Below are positions 23,151 to 33,720 of a stretch of DNA of 64,000 bases, piece by piece. Position numbers and translations under genes: made by a program. The stretch covers positions 58,295,938 to 58,359,937 of the forward strand of contig OY288257.1 in assembly GCA_958450325.1 (NCBI GenBank). The letters are read 5' to 3'. The stretch's first letter is position 1. Each line of letters begins with the position of its first letter. Origin of the DNA: Agrostemma githago. Taxonomy: Eukaryota > Streptophyta > Magnoliopsida > Caryophyllales > Caryophyllaceae. The notes beneath the pieces are model-generated. The model was given only the letters and a program-made list of their open reading frames with translations, had not been told where the DNA came from and made no database searches.

Positions 23151-23780
23151 TTATGTACACTAAAAAAACTCATTATATACGTTATTAAACTCACTATATA
23201 TATACACATTTAAGAACTCAATATATACAATAAAATAATTATTATATATACACTCAAATAGTTATTATGTACACGAATTAATCAACAATGGAATATACAT
23301 CAAAATAATTGTTATATACACTAAAAAAACTCATTATATACGCTATTAAACTCACTGCATATATATACACTTAAGAACTCAATATATACAGTAAAATAAT
23401 TGTTATATACACCCAAATAATTAATATGTACATCAGTTAATCAACAATGGAACATACATCAAAATAACTGTTATATACACTAAAAAACTCATTATATACA
23501 CTATTAAACTCATTACATATATATACACTTAAGAACTCAATATATACAGTAAAATAATTATTTTATACACCCAAATAATTAATATGTACATCAGTTAATC
23601 AACAATGGAACATACATCAAAATAACTGTTATATACACTAAAAAACTCATTATATACGCTATTAAACTCATTACATATATATACACTTAAGAACTCAATA
23701 TATACAGTAAAATAATTATTTTATATACACTCAAATGTTTACTATGTACATCAATTAATCAACATATATACACTGAAATA
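23151..23780. repeat. Tandem array, four units of about 160 bp
   Basis: Units begin TTAT(A/G)TACACTAAAAAA at 23151, 23312, 23471 and 23629, giving spacings of 161, 159 and 158 bases. Each contains CTCATTATATACGCTATTAA, then CACTTAAGAACTCAATATAT, then AATCAACAATGGAA. Copies 3 and 4 look closest to each other. The length is in the nucleosome-unit range typical of plant satellites, but the array is short. Confidence 0.88.
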
Positions 23781-24060
23781 ATTGTCATATGTACTTAATT
23801 ATTTGATATAGTAAAATTGTTATATACCCTAATTAAAACAGTTATTATGTACACTGAAATTGTTTTTATATACATCAATTTTATTTTAATATTAAAAAAA
23901 ATGATTTTTCTCGGGATTTTTTTTTTGGATTTTTTTTCTTTTGTGAAAAAAAATGTTCGGCATAAAATGTTTTTTTTTGGGGGAAAAAATGTGTTTATTT
24001 TTTTGAAAAAAAAGTGTGTTTTTTTTGGGAAAAAATTTTTTCAGGAAAAATAATTTTTTT
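23781..24060. repeat. Poly-T/A segment shared with 1996-2360
   Basis: TGTACACTGAAATTGTTTTT, followed by alternating T-runs, GGG and A-runs, matches 2070-2340 in the same order. It is a dispersed repeat. The open frame that crosses it is low-complexity. Confidence 0.6.
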
Positions 24061-24089
24061 TATTAATCTAAGTCATCCATCCAAACCAA

Positions 24090-24480
24090 ATCAAGAGCCA
24101 ACAACACAACTTCCCAATCCACTCTTTACCATTTGATGCTCTCTCATCTTCATCTTCATTTAATCGAACAAAAAAACTCTCTCATCTTCATCTTCATTTA
24201 ATCGAACAAAAAAAAAAGCATCATCATCTTCAACTTGATGCTCTCTCATCTTCATCTTCATCTTCATCAATCGAACAAAAAAAAGCATCATCATCTTCAA
24301 GATCCATTCATTCATTCAACAAAAAGAAAATATCCTCATCTTCAATCTTCATTCATTCTACAAAAAAAAGTTTCTTCATCTTCAAGCTTCATTTATCCAA
24401 CAAAAAATAAGAACATCTTCATCCTCAAGCTTGATGAATGACGGAAGTTTGTAGAACATCTTCATCTTCATCCTATCATC
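24090..24480. repeat. CTTCATCTTCATC / CAACAAAAAAA-rich region
   Basis: Variants of CTCTCATCTTCATCTTCATT followed by AATCGAACAAAAAAA recur five or more times. It is simple-sequence derived, with no coding interpretation. Confidence 0.65.
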
Positions 24481-24489
24481 ATCTTCATC

Positions 24490-26770
24490 ATGCGTAATGT
24501 TCTTACAGAATTGCAAGGTCACACACTTTCAGTTGTATAGTCACACTCATTAGGTTGCATAGTCACACTCATCATGTTGTAGAATCACGCAACTGTACAC
24601 TCATTGTAGTCACATATTCAGTTGTATAGTCACACTTGCTGTGTGGTAGAATCACGCAGCTGTAGAATACCTTGGGTTAAGGTATCATTCGTTTAATCAT
24701 ATTCATCTTCATCTTCATCTTCATGATTGTTTTTTTTTCATACCTTCTTTTTTTGGTATTTATAAAATTATTCATCTTTATTATCCAAAAAAATGGAAGT
24801 TGAATATGGATGAATGGACGACTGTGATCTCGAATGACATTCAAAAAAATGAAAGTATTAATTACATACAAAAGTATTTAAACATTCATTAAATATTCAA
24901 CCTCCATTCATGTTGGTTTCTTCTATAGTTGATTTCTTGTTTGTAAGACGCATTTAAAATTTTGAAAAATTATTGAAACGTTCTACTCTTCTATCACAAA
25001 TATTACAACAGGTGATTGTTAGATGTAAAATGAGCGACTTCGATTCATCCAACAAAAAAAGAAGAATTTCTTCATCTTTAAGATTCGTTCATCCAGAACA
25101 AAAAAAGAACAACTTCATTTTCCAACTTCATTCATTCAACAAAAAAACATTCTAATTAATATATGTTCTAGTTAGAAATATTATTTTGATTGACTGTAAA
25201 AACATTTTAATTAAAAAAAGAACAACTTATTTTGTGCGTAATGTTCTTGCAGAATTGCAAGGTCACACACTTTTAATTGTATAGTCACACTCATTATGCT
25301 GTATAGTCACACTCATTATGTTGACGTTTAACATTGCGCACAAAATGAGTGTGATTCTACAACATAATGAGTGTGATTCTACTGCATGACGAGTGTGACT
25401 ATATACAAAATGAAAAACCAAAATCTGTCCCGATTATACAATATTAGCAGTGTGACTATACAACATAGCGAGTGTGACTATACAACAAGGCGAATGTGAC
25501 TATACAAATACGATCACTTTTGACTACAAACCAATTGGTTCACAGCTGCGTGGTTTTAAAGGTGAAAGAATAAGTGATTTTGCTATAGACCTCGCGTGGT
25601 TAATTATGAAACCAGAAAATAGCGATGAAAATATATTTACATTAGAAAAAGTCCATCCTTTACCTATAGTACGTCAAACATAAACACATTCTAACCCACC
25701 AAACATCCTTTACATATAGTACGTTCATCCTAAACCAAACATTTTATCCCATATAAATCCTCAAGAGTTTAACAATGGTCTCCGGTACGTGCGCAACAAT
25801 ACATTGTCCAATTACGTGGTCGGTCGCTGTATCTTCCACGACCTTCTTCTTCCCACTGCCCCTTTTACCAATATTCCTCTTTCCACCAACCATTTCGCTG
25901 CAATAAAACACACAATCAATCTAAATCACTTAACACAACTGAGTATGTGACTACAATGACTGTACAACTGCATGATTGTAAAGCATAATGAATGTGACTA
26001 TACAACTTTAACTGTGTGACTATACAACATAAACAGTGTGATCCTACAACATAATGACTGTGATCCTACAACATAACGAGTATGACTATACAACTTCAAC
26101 TGTGTGACTATACAACATAATCTCTGTAACTATACAACTAAATTATACTCGTACGTATTTATACCTCAATCATCATTAGCAAAGATGATTACATACACTA
26201 ATCACTGCAAGAATTTGTGTGATTTTACAATATAATGAGTGTGACTATACAACATCAACTGTTTGACTGTACAACCTAAAGTGTGTGACTACAAAACTGA
26301 AACCGTAAAATGGAAAATAAAAGCCATATAGTCAATTATTCTTCAATCATCATTAGTAAAGTCACATTCATAATTAGAAAGATGATTATACATACGAATC
26401 AGAGCAAATTATTTAAACATTCATTAAATATTCAATCTTCATTCATCCATATTCAACCTTCATTTTTTTTTGTGAATAATGAAAATAAAGATGAATAATT
26501 TTATAAATACAAAAAAAAAGGTATGAAAAATAAAACAAGCATGAAGATGATTAAACGCATGATACCTTAATCCCAAGGTACTATACAGCTGAGTGATTCT
26601 ACAACATAACGTGTGTGACTATACAACATAATGAGTGTGACTATACAACTGAATATGTGACTACAATGAGTGTACAGTTGCGTGATTCTACAACATAATG
26701 AGTGTGACTATACAACTGAAAGTGTGTGGTCTTGCAATTCTGTAAGAACATTACGCACTAAATGACTTGT
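24490..26770. repeat. Long inverted repeat (arms ~300-400 bp) built of GTGTGACTATACAAC minisatellites
   Basis: The left arm (about 24490-24890) opens CGTAATGTTCTTACAGAATT, continues with units of TTGTATAGTCACACTCATTA, and ends in a GGTATTTATAAAATTATTCA block. The right arm (about 26400-26760) is the reverse complement in the same order, ending AGAACATTACGCAC. The unit also fills 25240-25500 and 25920-26300 between the arms. The arms could form a long RNA hairpin if transcribed through. An open frame at 25474-25683 sits in the loop and its product is unknown. Confidence 0.75.
25474..25683 (+). other. Short open frame in the inverted-repeat loop, unknown
   Basis: 69 codons. The first part is minisatellite-derived. 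From about 25540 the residues become varied (QLRGFKGERISDFAIDLAWL, then a KPENSDENIF stretch), unlike the surrounding simple sequence, and may be a captured exon. I do not recognise the family. No splice context is certain. Confidence 0.25.
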
Positions 26771-26929
26771 TCATCTTCATCTTCATCTTCAACCTTCATT
26801 CATCCCACAAAAAAAGAACAACTTCATCTTTAAACTTCATCTTAAAGATGAAGTTGTTCTTTTTTTTTGTGGATAATAAAGATGAATAATTTTATAAATA
26901 CCAAAAAAAGGTATAAAAAATAAAAAGAA

Positions 26930-27050
26930 ACATGAAGATGAAGATGATAATGATGATGAAGAAAAAGCAGCATGAAGATGAAGATGAAGATGAAGATGAA
27001 AATGAAGATGATGAAGATGAAGATGATGAAGATGAAGATGAAGCATACCT
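26930..27050. repeat. (GATGAA)n-type microsatellite
   Basis: GAAGATGAAGATGAAGATGA runs with interruptions. They mirror the CTTCATCTTCATC runs at 24130-24480 and 26770-26840. Any acidic peptide read here is an artefact of the repeat. Confidence 0.85.
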
Positions 27051-27420
27051 TCGTATGATGATCGAAGTTACTGACGAAATATATTATGTTAAAAACGCAG
27101 TATGGTCGGAGTAGTTGACGGAGTATGGTCGGAGTATTAATGGAGATTATTTGTTGGGGTTTTATTAGAGAGAGTTGAATTGGGTTGGGAAATGAATTGA
27201 GAGTATAGAGAGAAACAAGAATTAATGAGAGGAGGGTGAGGAGAGAAGGTATTGATTAGTGATGGTTGATGGCTGATGGGCCGCAGCATGTCAGTCCCTT
27301 TTTTTTATTTTATTTTTATAATTGAACCTCATCCATCCACCATCCATCTTAGGATGAATGGATGGAGGGGATCAATACTAAGCAACTCTCCAAGAGTTGC
27401 TAACTCCCCTGAACCCCTCT
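27051..27420. other. Right end region of the composite element
   Basis: GGAGTATGGTCGGAGTA duplicates, then GA-rich sequence and an ATCCATCC/GGATGGAT inverted pair near 27330-27370. No gene is seen. Confidence 0.4.
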
Positions 27421-27718
27421 ATATATACAGGGGCGACGCTAGGGGGGTGCATGGGGTGCAAGCGCACCCCCCAAACTTCTAAAATAAATAGATATTGTGT
27501 AGCTTTTTATATCAGTATTAGTATAGTAGCATAGTGATAAAGATTGATAGTGGTAAAGATTGTGGGTTCTAATCCCCTTGTCAACATTTTCCTTTTTCTT
27601 TTATTAGTTTTCCTTTTTCTTCTACTCGTATTAGTTTACCACACCGATGTTCTCATATAGTATGTGATATTAAGAATTTATCATCTTACTTTAAAGTATA
27701 ACCCAAAAATTTGGTTTT

Positions 27719-30264
27719 TTGAAGTCATATAGTACCACGGAAAACTTAACAGTATATAGAGTATTTAATAATAATAATATTAGTGGTCGGTTGTCGCTCC
27801 TTCAGGATAATCTGGCTGAGGTTGCTCCTTATTTTAGTGTGAATGAGGATCTCGACTTGAGTGAGGTCAATGTTAGGCAGTATCGTAGGAAGATTTGTGA
27901 CGGGCACTACACTACTGCTGTTCGTGTGCTTTCTTCTTCTGGTGTTGCTCCTTACACCAATGATACTCTAGTGGCTTTGAAGGATAAGCACCCCATCGTC
28001 CCTTCTCCCGCTTTGCCACCCTCGCCTGGTAATCACCACTCCCTCGTCGCATCCGCGTCGGTGGTTTTGGATATGATTAAGGGGTTCCCTCGTGGCACTT
28101 CTTGTGGGAGGGACGGTTTTCGTGCCCAACACCTTTTGGATTGTTTAAGTGGTGCCGCAGTTGCTGTTTCGGACGCTTTGATCGCATCTGTAACTTGGGT
28201 GGTTAATCTCTTTCTCGAGGGCAGCTGCCCGCAGGTCCTCGGGGAGTACATTGCTAGTGCTCCGCTTACTCCGCTTGTTAAGCCAGGTGGTGGTATTCGT
28301 CCTATTGCAGTTGGTACGATTTGGAGACGGCTTGTCTCTAAGGTTGGTGCTTTCCTGATCGGTCAGACGCTGAGTGGCTATTTTTCTGGCCTTCAGTTTG
28401 GAGTTGGGGTATCTGGGGGGCGAGGCTATTTTGCATGCCTTGAACCGGCTTGTTGAGGACCGGGGTGATGAGGTGGGTCTTTCCATGCTCTTGGTGGATT
28501 TTCAGAACGCTTTTAACATGGTCGATCGTGAAATCATGTTACGAGAGGTTCGTTACCACTATCCTGTTCTCTCCCGGTGGGTGGAATTTTGTTATTCTAG
28601 TCCTGCCCGATTATAAGCACAGCCTGTGGTCTTGTCAGGGGGTTCAGCAGGGTGATCCTTTGGTCCTCGGTTTTTTTTCTTTGGTGTTACATCCATTAAT
28701 TTGTAAGATCCGAGACTCTTTTGATTTGAGATTGCAGGCTTGGTACTTGGATGATGGCACCATAGTTGGGGATACCTTGGTTTTGGGGAAGGTTTTGGAG
28801 TTGATTTTGGATGATGGTCCTCGTTCGGGACTTCATCTTAATGTCAGTAAAACCGAGATTTTTTGGCCTTCTGAAGATCCTAGGAGCAGGCTCCCTGGTG
28901 TCTTCCCCCATACTATCGTTAGACCGATGCGTGGTGTCAAAGTCCTTGGCGGTCCTGTTAGTGCGACTCATGATTTCAGCAGTGAGCTTGTGATGAGTAG
29001 AGTGACCAGAACTATCGCACTTATGGGTTCTGTCGCTCTGCTTGATGATCCGCAGTGTAAGTTGTTGTTGCTCCGGGCCTGTACTGGTATCTCCAAACTT
29101 TATTTTGCTTTGCGTACTTGCCCACCGACTGTTTTTGAGTCGGCTCGACTTGCTTTTGACGCAGCTCTTCGTTCTCATTTAGAGCGTGTCGTTATTGCGT
29201 CTGGGCCGGGGTTTGGGGATTGGCAGTAGCGGCTTGCCACCCTTCCCTTTTCCTTTGAGGGGCTAGGGGTGTATGCCGCTGGAGATGTCCTACATTATGC
29301 TTTTGTGGCATCCCGACTGCAATCTGTGGGTTTGCAGGATACGCTGCTTCGTGCTGCGGGCGTACTGACCCCTGGCGCGGCTTTCGATGCGGCCTTGTGT
29401 AGGCTTAAGGAGGTTCTGGGTTCTGTTGAGTGTAATCCAAGTGAGATTTTGTCCCCAAACTCATGAAGTCTTTGGCAGATATATATTTCACGAGGGTTGT
29501 GGCTACTGCGGAATCGGATTTCTCCTTGACCTCCCGTCAGGTTGCCTTATGGAAGTCTCAGCAAGGCCGTCATGCTTCTGATTGGCTCCGCATTGTCCCT
29601 ATTTCTTGGCTGGGCTAGACTATGAATGGTCGGAAGTACCGATGTGTGCTTAGCTATCGGTTGGGCATTCCTTTGTTTTCTGTGCCTGGACCGTGTTCTG
29701 CCTGCTCTCGGGTTTTTGGCGATGATATTTATGGGGACCATGCCATGTCTTACGTGGGGATTGTCGGTATTAAGCATCAACATAACCTCGTTCGTGACAC
29801 TCTTTTGGATATCTGTTTCCGTTCCGGGGTTTCAGCGGGTAAGGAGATCGATATTGGCTTGATTGATGATCATGACAGATCCTCGCGTCCTGCAGATTTG
29901 CTTCTTTATTCGTGGGACAGGGGCGTGATGTTTGCGTAGATCTTACCGGGCCTTCTCCTTTGACTCAGTTCGGGCTCTCTGATTTCATGTCAGGCCGTGT
30001 TGTGGGCGACGCTGCTCGGCGCAAATGCGCTAAGTACAGGGGCCTATGCTCGGGGCTTGGATATGGGTTTTTGCCTTTTTCCTTTTCTTCGTTGGGGGAA
30101 TTGGAGGCGGATGTTATCGGCTTACTCAAGAGGATACAAAACTTTTCGATGGCACAGGATGCCGGAGCACGCGCTGCTCCTTTTATTTTTACCAGACTTA
30201 GCTTTGCTATAGCTAAGAGGGTGGGGGCCCAGATTGTATCTCGGCTACCCACCAATTTTTTGTA
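27719..30264 (+). pseudogene. Non-LTR reverse transcriptase with putative restriction-like endonuclease end, decayed
   Basis: The protein sense runs through 27719-28456, 28374-28616, 28450-29466, 29470-29939 and 29912-30264 in changing frames. RT features: a GTSCGRDGFRAQHL palm lead, LLVDFQNAFN (motif A), GVQQGDPL (motif B), WYLDDGT (motif C with the catalytic DD), and KTEIFW. Further on are CSACSRVF..GDH (zinc-knuckle-like) and GKEIDIG..RPADLLLY..DVCVDLTG, which resembles the PD-(D/E)XK endonuclease of R2-type LINEs. Damage: frameshifts near 28400-28450, 28610, 29460 and 29920, TAG at 29227-29229 where tryptophan fits, and TAG near 29616. It ends with an AATAAA and an (ATA)n tail. I recall related RT-like proteins in other eudicots. 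The R2-like assignment is inference. Confidence 0.7.
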
Positions 30265-30299
30265 AACTGCTTTTTGATTCATCAATAAAATTCTCCATT

Positions 30300-30337
<38 letters not shown>

Positions 30338-30340
30338 ACT
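30265..30340 (+). repeat. 3' tail of the LINE-like copy: AATAAA then (TAA)n
   Basis: The stop of the RT frame (30263-30265) is followed by CATCAATAAAATTC and, 20 bases on, eleven or more TAA/ATA repeats (30301-30335). A simple-repeat tail right after the coding end is typical of a non-LTR retrotransposon 3' terminus and sets the orientation as plus. Confidence 0.75.
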
Positions 30341-30734
30341 AAAAATTAAGAGATACACTCTCTCATCAAGTTATCATTAAATACTTTTTGTGTACCTCTT
30401 TATGTTGAATAAAGATAATCTATTTATTTCTCAATAAATTTAGAAATATCTCTATTTAAAATTATTTATGCATTAATTAAGTACGATTAATATTCTTTTA
30501 TACTATTCTAAGTTACGTTCAAGTTGATCAGAATATCATAATATCGGGTTTCTTCAACATGAATACATGAATAATTTTTTTATTTTTTTCATAACAGTTC
30601 GCCGCCCTTTTTATAAGCTTCAATTTTGTTGGTATTAAAACTCCATTTGATTTCAAAATCCTAAATTCATGTCATAACTAACGTTTCAGTACTTATTTTC
30701 CGCATCCCCTGTACTCAATTTCTGGAATCGCCAT

Positions 30735-30738
<4 letters not shown>

Positions 30739-30778
<40 letters not shown>
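30739..30778. repeat. (TA)n microsatellite
   Basis: A pure TA run between the hAT right end and the left end of the 30779-34018 element. It is probably the other half of the tract split by the hAT insertion. Confidence 0.95.
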
Positions 30779-30782
<4 letters not shown>

Positions 30783-31002
30783 TCTAATGAGTCCCTATAT
30801 AAGTGTTGAGTCCCTAAGTCCTCATCACATCCGTTGGATGGGATGAAGATGGATGGACAAGATGCATCCTAATATTTTGTATTTAAAAAAAAAAAAAAAG
30901 ATTTAGTATCCTAAAATAACTCCCATGATTATAGGAAACAATAACTCTCATAATCACAATCATTCCTCATTCATTCACGTTCATTCACAGGTTCATCAAA
31001 AC

Positions 31003-31005
<3 letters not shown>

Positions 31006-31042
<37 letters not shown>
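31006..31042. repeat. Poly-A tract
   Basis: About 37 consecutive A. It could be a retroposed tail, but no source gene was recognised beside it. Confidence 0.9.
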
Positions 31043-31043
<1 letters not shown>

Positions 31044-31103
31044 GCTCCCATCGATCATCACGTTCATTCATTCAATCAAATCTATGCTCGAAATTCCGTT
31101 ACT

Positions 31104-31168
31104 ATGAATTCAATGATCGCGACACCTTCATTAACGGTTGATAAACAATTCATCGAGTATAACAATGG
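31104..31168 (+). other. Exon-like segment with a GGTGAGTT donor
   Basis: ATG at 31104 opens a frame reading MNSMIATPSLTVDKQFIEYN, followed by AATG|GTGAGTT, a strong donor. The longer open frame downstream is built from duplicated GTTTTGCGTCAATTTTCATG units and is unlikely to be coding. It may be a captured first exon. The family is not identified. Confidence 0.3.
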
Positions 31169-31194
31169 TGAGTTTCGATATTGCTTTCATGTTT

Positions 31195-31340
31195 TGCGTC
31201 GATTTTTATTCACTATCTTGATTAATTTGCGTCAATTTGTGTTCATGTTTTGCGTCAATTTTCATGCTGATATTGTTTTCATGGTCGTGTCATTCATGTT
31301 TTGCGTCAATTTTCATGTTGATATTGTTTTCATGGTCGTG
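31195..31340. repeat. Tandem units with TTCATGTTTTGCGTCAATTT
   Basis: Three to four diverged copies of a unit of about 55 bp containing GATATTGTTTTCATGGTCGT. Internal tandem duplication inside the element. Confidence 0.7.
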
Positions 31341-31757
31341 TTATTCATCATAGATTCATATGCAAATCGTAGAACACACAAACGGTGAGTATATATGTTT
31401 TGTAATTTATACTGGAATCACCATGGAAGTCATTAAGATGCTACTCAATTATTAGTTTTTACGTTTACAATATATTGAGTTATTGTAGTTCATATACTGC
31501 GTTACTTTAGTGTAGAGCATCTGTTACTTTAATGTCTACCATCTGTTATTTTATATGTCGTGTTACTTTAATACACTCCAGTTGTTACTTTAGTGTTTTT
31601 CATCTGTTATTGTAGTGCATTGTAGTGTCCTAAGAATTTAAGAAACTGCCATATTAAAAAAAAATATATATTGTTTCCTATAATAATGGGACGTGATTGC
31701 CACCAAAATAGGAAACAATATCAAAGAGTAAAGCCATATAAAAAAAAGAAAAAAAAA

Positions 31758-32626
31758 GGGTTATTTCATAGCAATAATACCAACTATAAGGGTCCTTCTT
31801 AATTTAATACCAACTATACGTAATCCCATTATAATACCAACTGTTCCCTCATTAATCCCTTATTATAACACCCAACCGGCTACCTTAGTAACCGGTTACC
31901 CTTTACATTTAATTACCCATAATCACTCATTCTTTCCCTCTAAAAGAACACCCCAAATCCCAAAACCAATAGAAATCCCCAAAACAATCAAGAACCCTAA
32001 TTTTGACTTTTTCCCTCTTCCTCCATTTCCCCCATTTCCACCACTTCCGAACCCACTCTCGAATCAATTTTTTCCGCCATTTCCACTACCAGAAACAATC
32101 CACAATTCCTTAACAACCGAATCGAAAGGCTCAGGTAAGATCTTGAGATTTGATGCAATAACTGTGATTGCATTGCATATAAGCTTGTTATTGCGAAATC
32201 TTTGTGACCCAGATCGTTTTTTTACCCCATTCTGCAGAAATTACGGGGTTTTTGAGGTGGGTTTTTGGATTTAGGAGGTGGGTCGATGAGATTAAAGGGA
32301 GTAATGCAGTGGTTTTGATGGTAATTAGTGATTTCATCGCAATTTGATTTGAAGTTAATGAAGAAGAAAGAATAGCCGTTTTAACTTCTGAACGACGAGA
32401 GGCGGGATTTTTAGATTAGATTACAAACATTAATTTCTGAGGGAAGAAGAAGAACAAGCGCAGTAAACCCTAACCAGTCACCATGACCGGCTAATACCAG
32501 TTAAAAGGGCGCTCGTTATAATAAGGGATTAATGAGGGAACAGTTGGTATTATAATGGGATTACGTATAGTTGGTATTAAATTAAGAAGGACCCTCATAG
32601 TTGGTATTATTGCTATGAAATAACCC
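31758..32626. mobile_element. MULE-type MITE, 869 bp, nested, with ~110-bp inverted repeats
   Basis: It begins GGGTTATTTCATAGCAATAA and ends GCTATGAAATAACCC. The two arms are almost identical for about 110 bp, including CCAACTATACGTAATCCCAT and its inverse. Nine A lie on each side (31749-31757 and 32627-32635), consistent with a 9-bp duplication. The unique middle (31870-32510) looks like captured host sequence: a pyrimidine-rich leader, CTCAGGTAAGATCTTGAG (a good donor), then intron-like DNA, as in Pack-MULEs. No protein was recognised. Confidence 0.88.
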
Positions 32627-32741
32627 AAAAAAAAATACTACTTCCTATAGTTATGGGATGTGATGACTTCAAAATAGGAAACAATATCAAAGAGTAAAAT
32701 ACTGCGTCATACTCTCACTTTTTATCATTATATGAATTTTT

Positions 32742-32940
32742 GCACTAACCTATATCTGGTGTTATTTTAATGAACATTATCTGTTACTTTAATTTACACT
32801 ATCTGTTACTTTAATGTCTGAGCTCTGTTACTTTATACCTGGTGTATAAGCATCCTCTGTTAATTTAATTCAATGTTACTTCAATGCACTTCATTTGTTA
32901 CTTTAATTCTTGTTATCTGTTTCTTTAATCCATATTTCAA
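32742..32940. repeat. Minisatellite of CTGTTACTTTAATG-type units
   Basis: Copies of TCTGTTACTTTAAT with variable spacers. Related units lie at 31500-31625, on the other side of the nested MITE, so the MITE inserted into or beside one array. Confidence 0.75.
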
Positions 32941-32989
32941 GTTTTGATTTTTTTTTGCCACGTTTATTGGCACTGTTATTGTTTTTTCA

Positions 32990-33166
32990 GTAGACGCAAA
33001 AGCACATGAATGATGAAGGGATGTATGTGAAAATTTCTCCATACATAGGGCAGATCTTCAAAGATGTAGATGAGAAGAAGAAGAAGGAAATGTCATGTAA
33101 ATCATCGTCTGACGATAAAGAAGAATCAGGAGAAGAAGATGATGATGAAGAAGAAGCACAATTCTG
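32990..33166 (+). other. Exon-like acidic segment, possible captured last exon
   Basis: After TTTTTTCAG (acceptor-like, ending about 32991) an open frame reads MNDEGMYVKISPYIGQIFKD and then a lysine and acidic tail, ending in TGA at about 33164-33166. The YIGQIFKDVDE phrase is reminiscent of the start of FAR1/FHY3-type domains, but the match is too short to name. With 31104-31168 it may be part of a captured, rearranged gene. Confidence 0.3.
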
Positions 33167-33399
33167 AGTAGGACAATATATTGTTAGAGTAACACAGTAA
33201 CACAGTTTATGATTATAATTTGATTTCAAATATCTAGTTCTTATAGTTACAGGTGTGAAACATTGGAATTATAATGGAATTTTTTATAATTTTTCTTTTG
33301 GAGTATCCTTAATAGAAACATATATTATTCTTTTGGTTGATTGAAAGTCTTATTTTTGCAAAAGATTATTATGCAACATAATAGATTTTATGAGTTAAA

Positions 33400-33720
33400 G
33401 TAACGCAGTTTATGAATTAGAGTAACAAAATGTATGAGTTATAGTAATAGTTTTTGCAAGAGAATATTATACAACGTAACAAATTTTATGAGTTAAACTA
33501 ACAAAGTCGTTCATGAATTAAAGTAACACGTTATATAAGTTAAAGTAACACAGTTCATGAATTAGAGTAACACATTGTATGAGTTAGAATAATAGTTTTT
33601 GCAAGAGAATATTATACAACGTAACAGATTTTATGAGTTAAAGTAACACAGTTCATGAATTAAAGTAACACGTTATATGAGTTAAAGTAACATAGTTTAT
33701 GGATTATGGCAGTAACATAG
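33400..33720. repeat. Minisatellite of GAGTTAAAGTAACACAGTT-type units
   Basis: About ten copies of ATGAGTTAAAGTAACACAGT with larger duplicated blocks (GTTTTTGCAAGAGAATATTA twice). It is the inverse sense of the TTACTTTAA units on the left side of the same element, so the element carries roughly inverted arrays near its two ends. Confidence 0.8.

Larger units (their letters stand above)
23059..27427. mobile_element. Composite (TA)n-bounded element with satellites and long inverted repeat
   Basis: Bounded on the left by the 22984-23058 TA tract and on the right by CCCCTCTATATATA (27414-27427). The left end (ACACTAAAAAACTCATTACA) and right end (CTAACTCCCCTGAACCCC) do not form convincing inverted repeats, so this may be two or more merged elements. 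Contents: a tandem array of 160-bp units, a poly-T/A repeat segment, a long inverted repeat with minisatellites, and GAAGAT-rich sequence. No transposase is visible. Confidence 0.5.
27428..30736. mobile_element. hAT-like element inserted in a TA tract, containing a LINE-like insertion
   Basis: The left end CAGGGGCGACGCTAGG and the inverted right end CAATGGCGATTCCAG share a hAT-style terminal pattern. The 8 bases on the left (27420-27427, TATATATA) and right (30737-30744, TACATATA) match at seven positions, consistent with an hAT 8-bp duplication in (TA)n. No hAT transposase is visible. The interior is mostly a decayed reverse transcriptase gene (27719-30264) plus a tRNA-like segment near 27515-27600 containing GGGTTCTAATCCCC. 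Confidence 0.6.

Noticed and set aside
26932..27114. Acidic peptide rich in EDEDE
   Set aside because: Produced by the GATGAA microsatellite.
29965..30339. 124-codon minus-strand frame
   Set aside because: Antisense shadow of the LINE-like reverse transcriptase and its (TAA)n tail.
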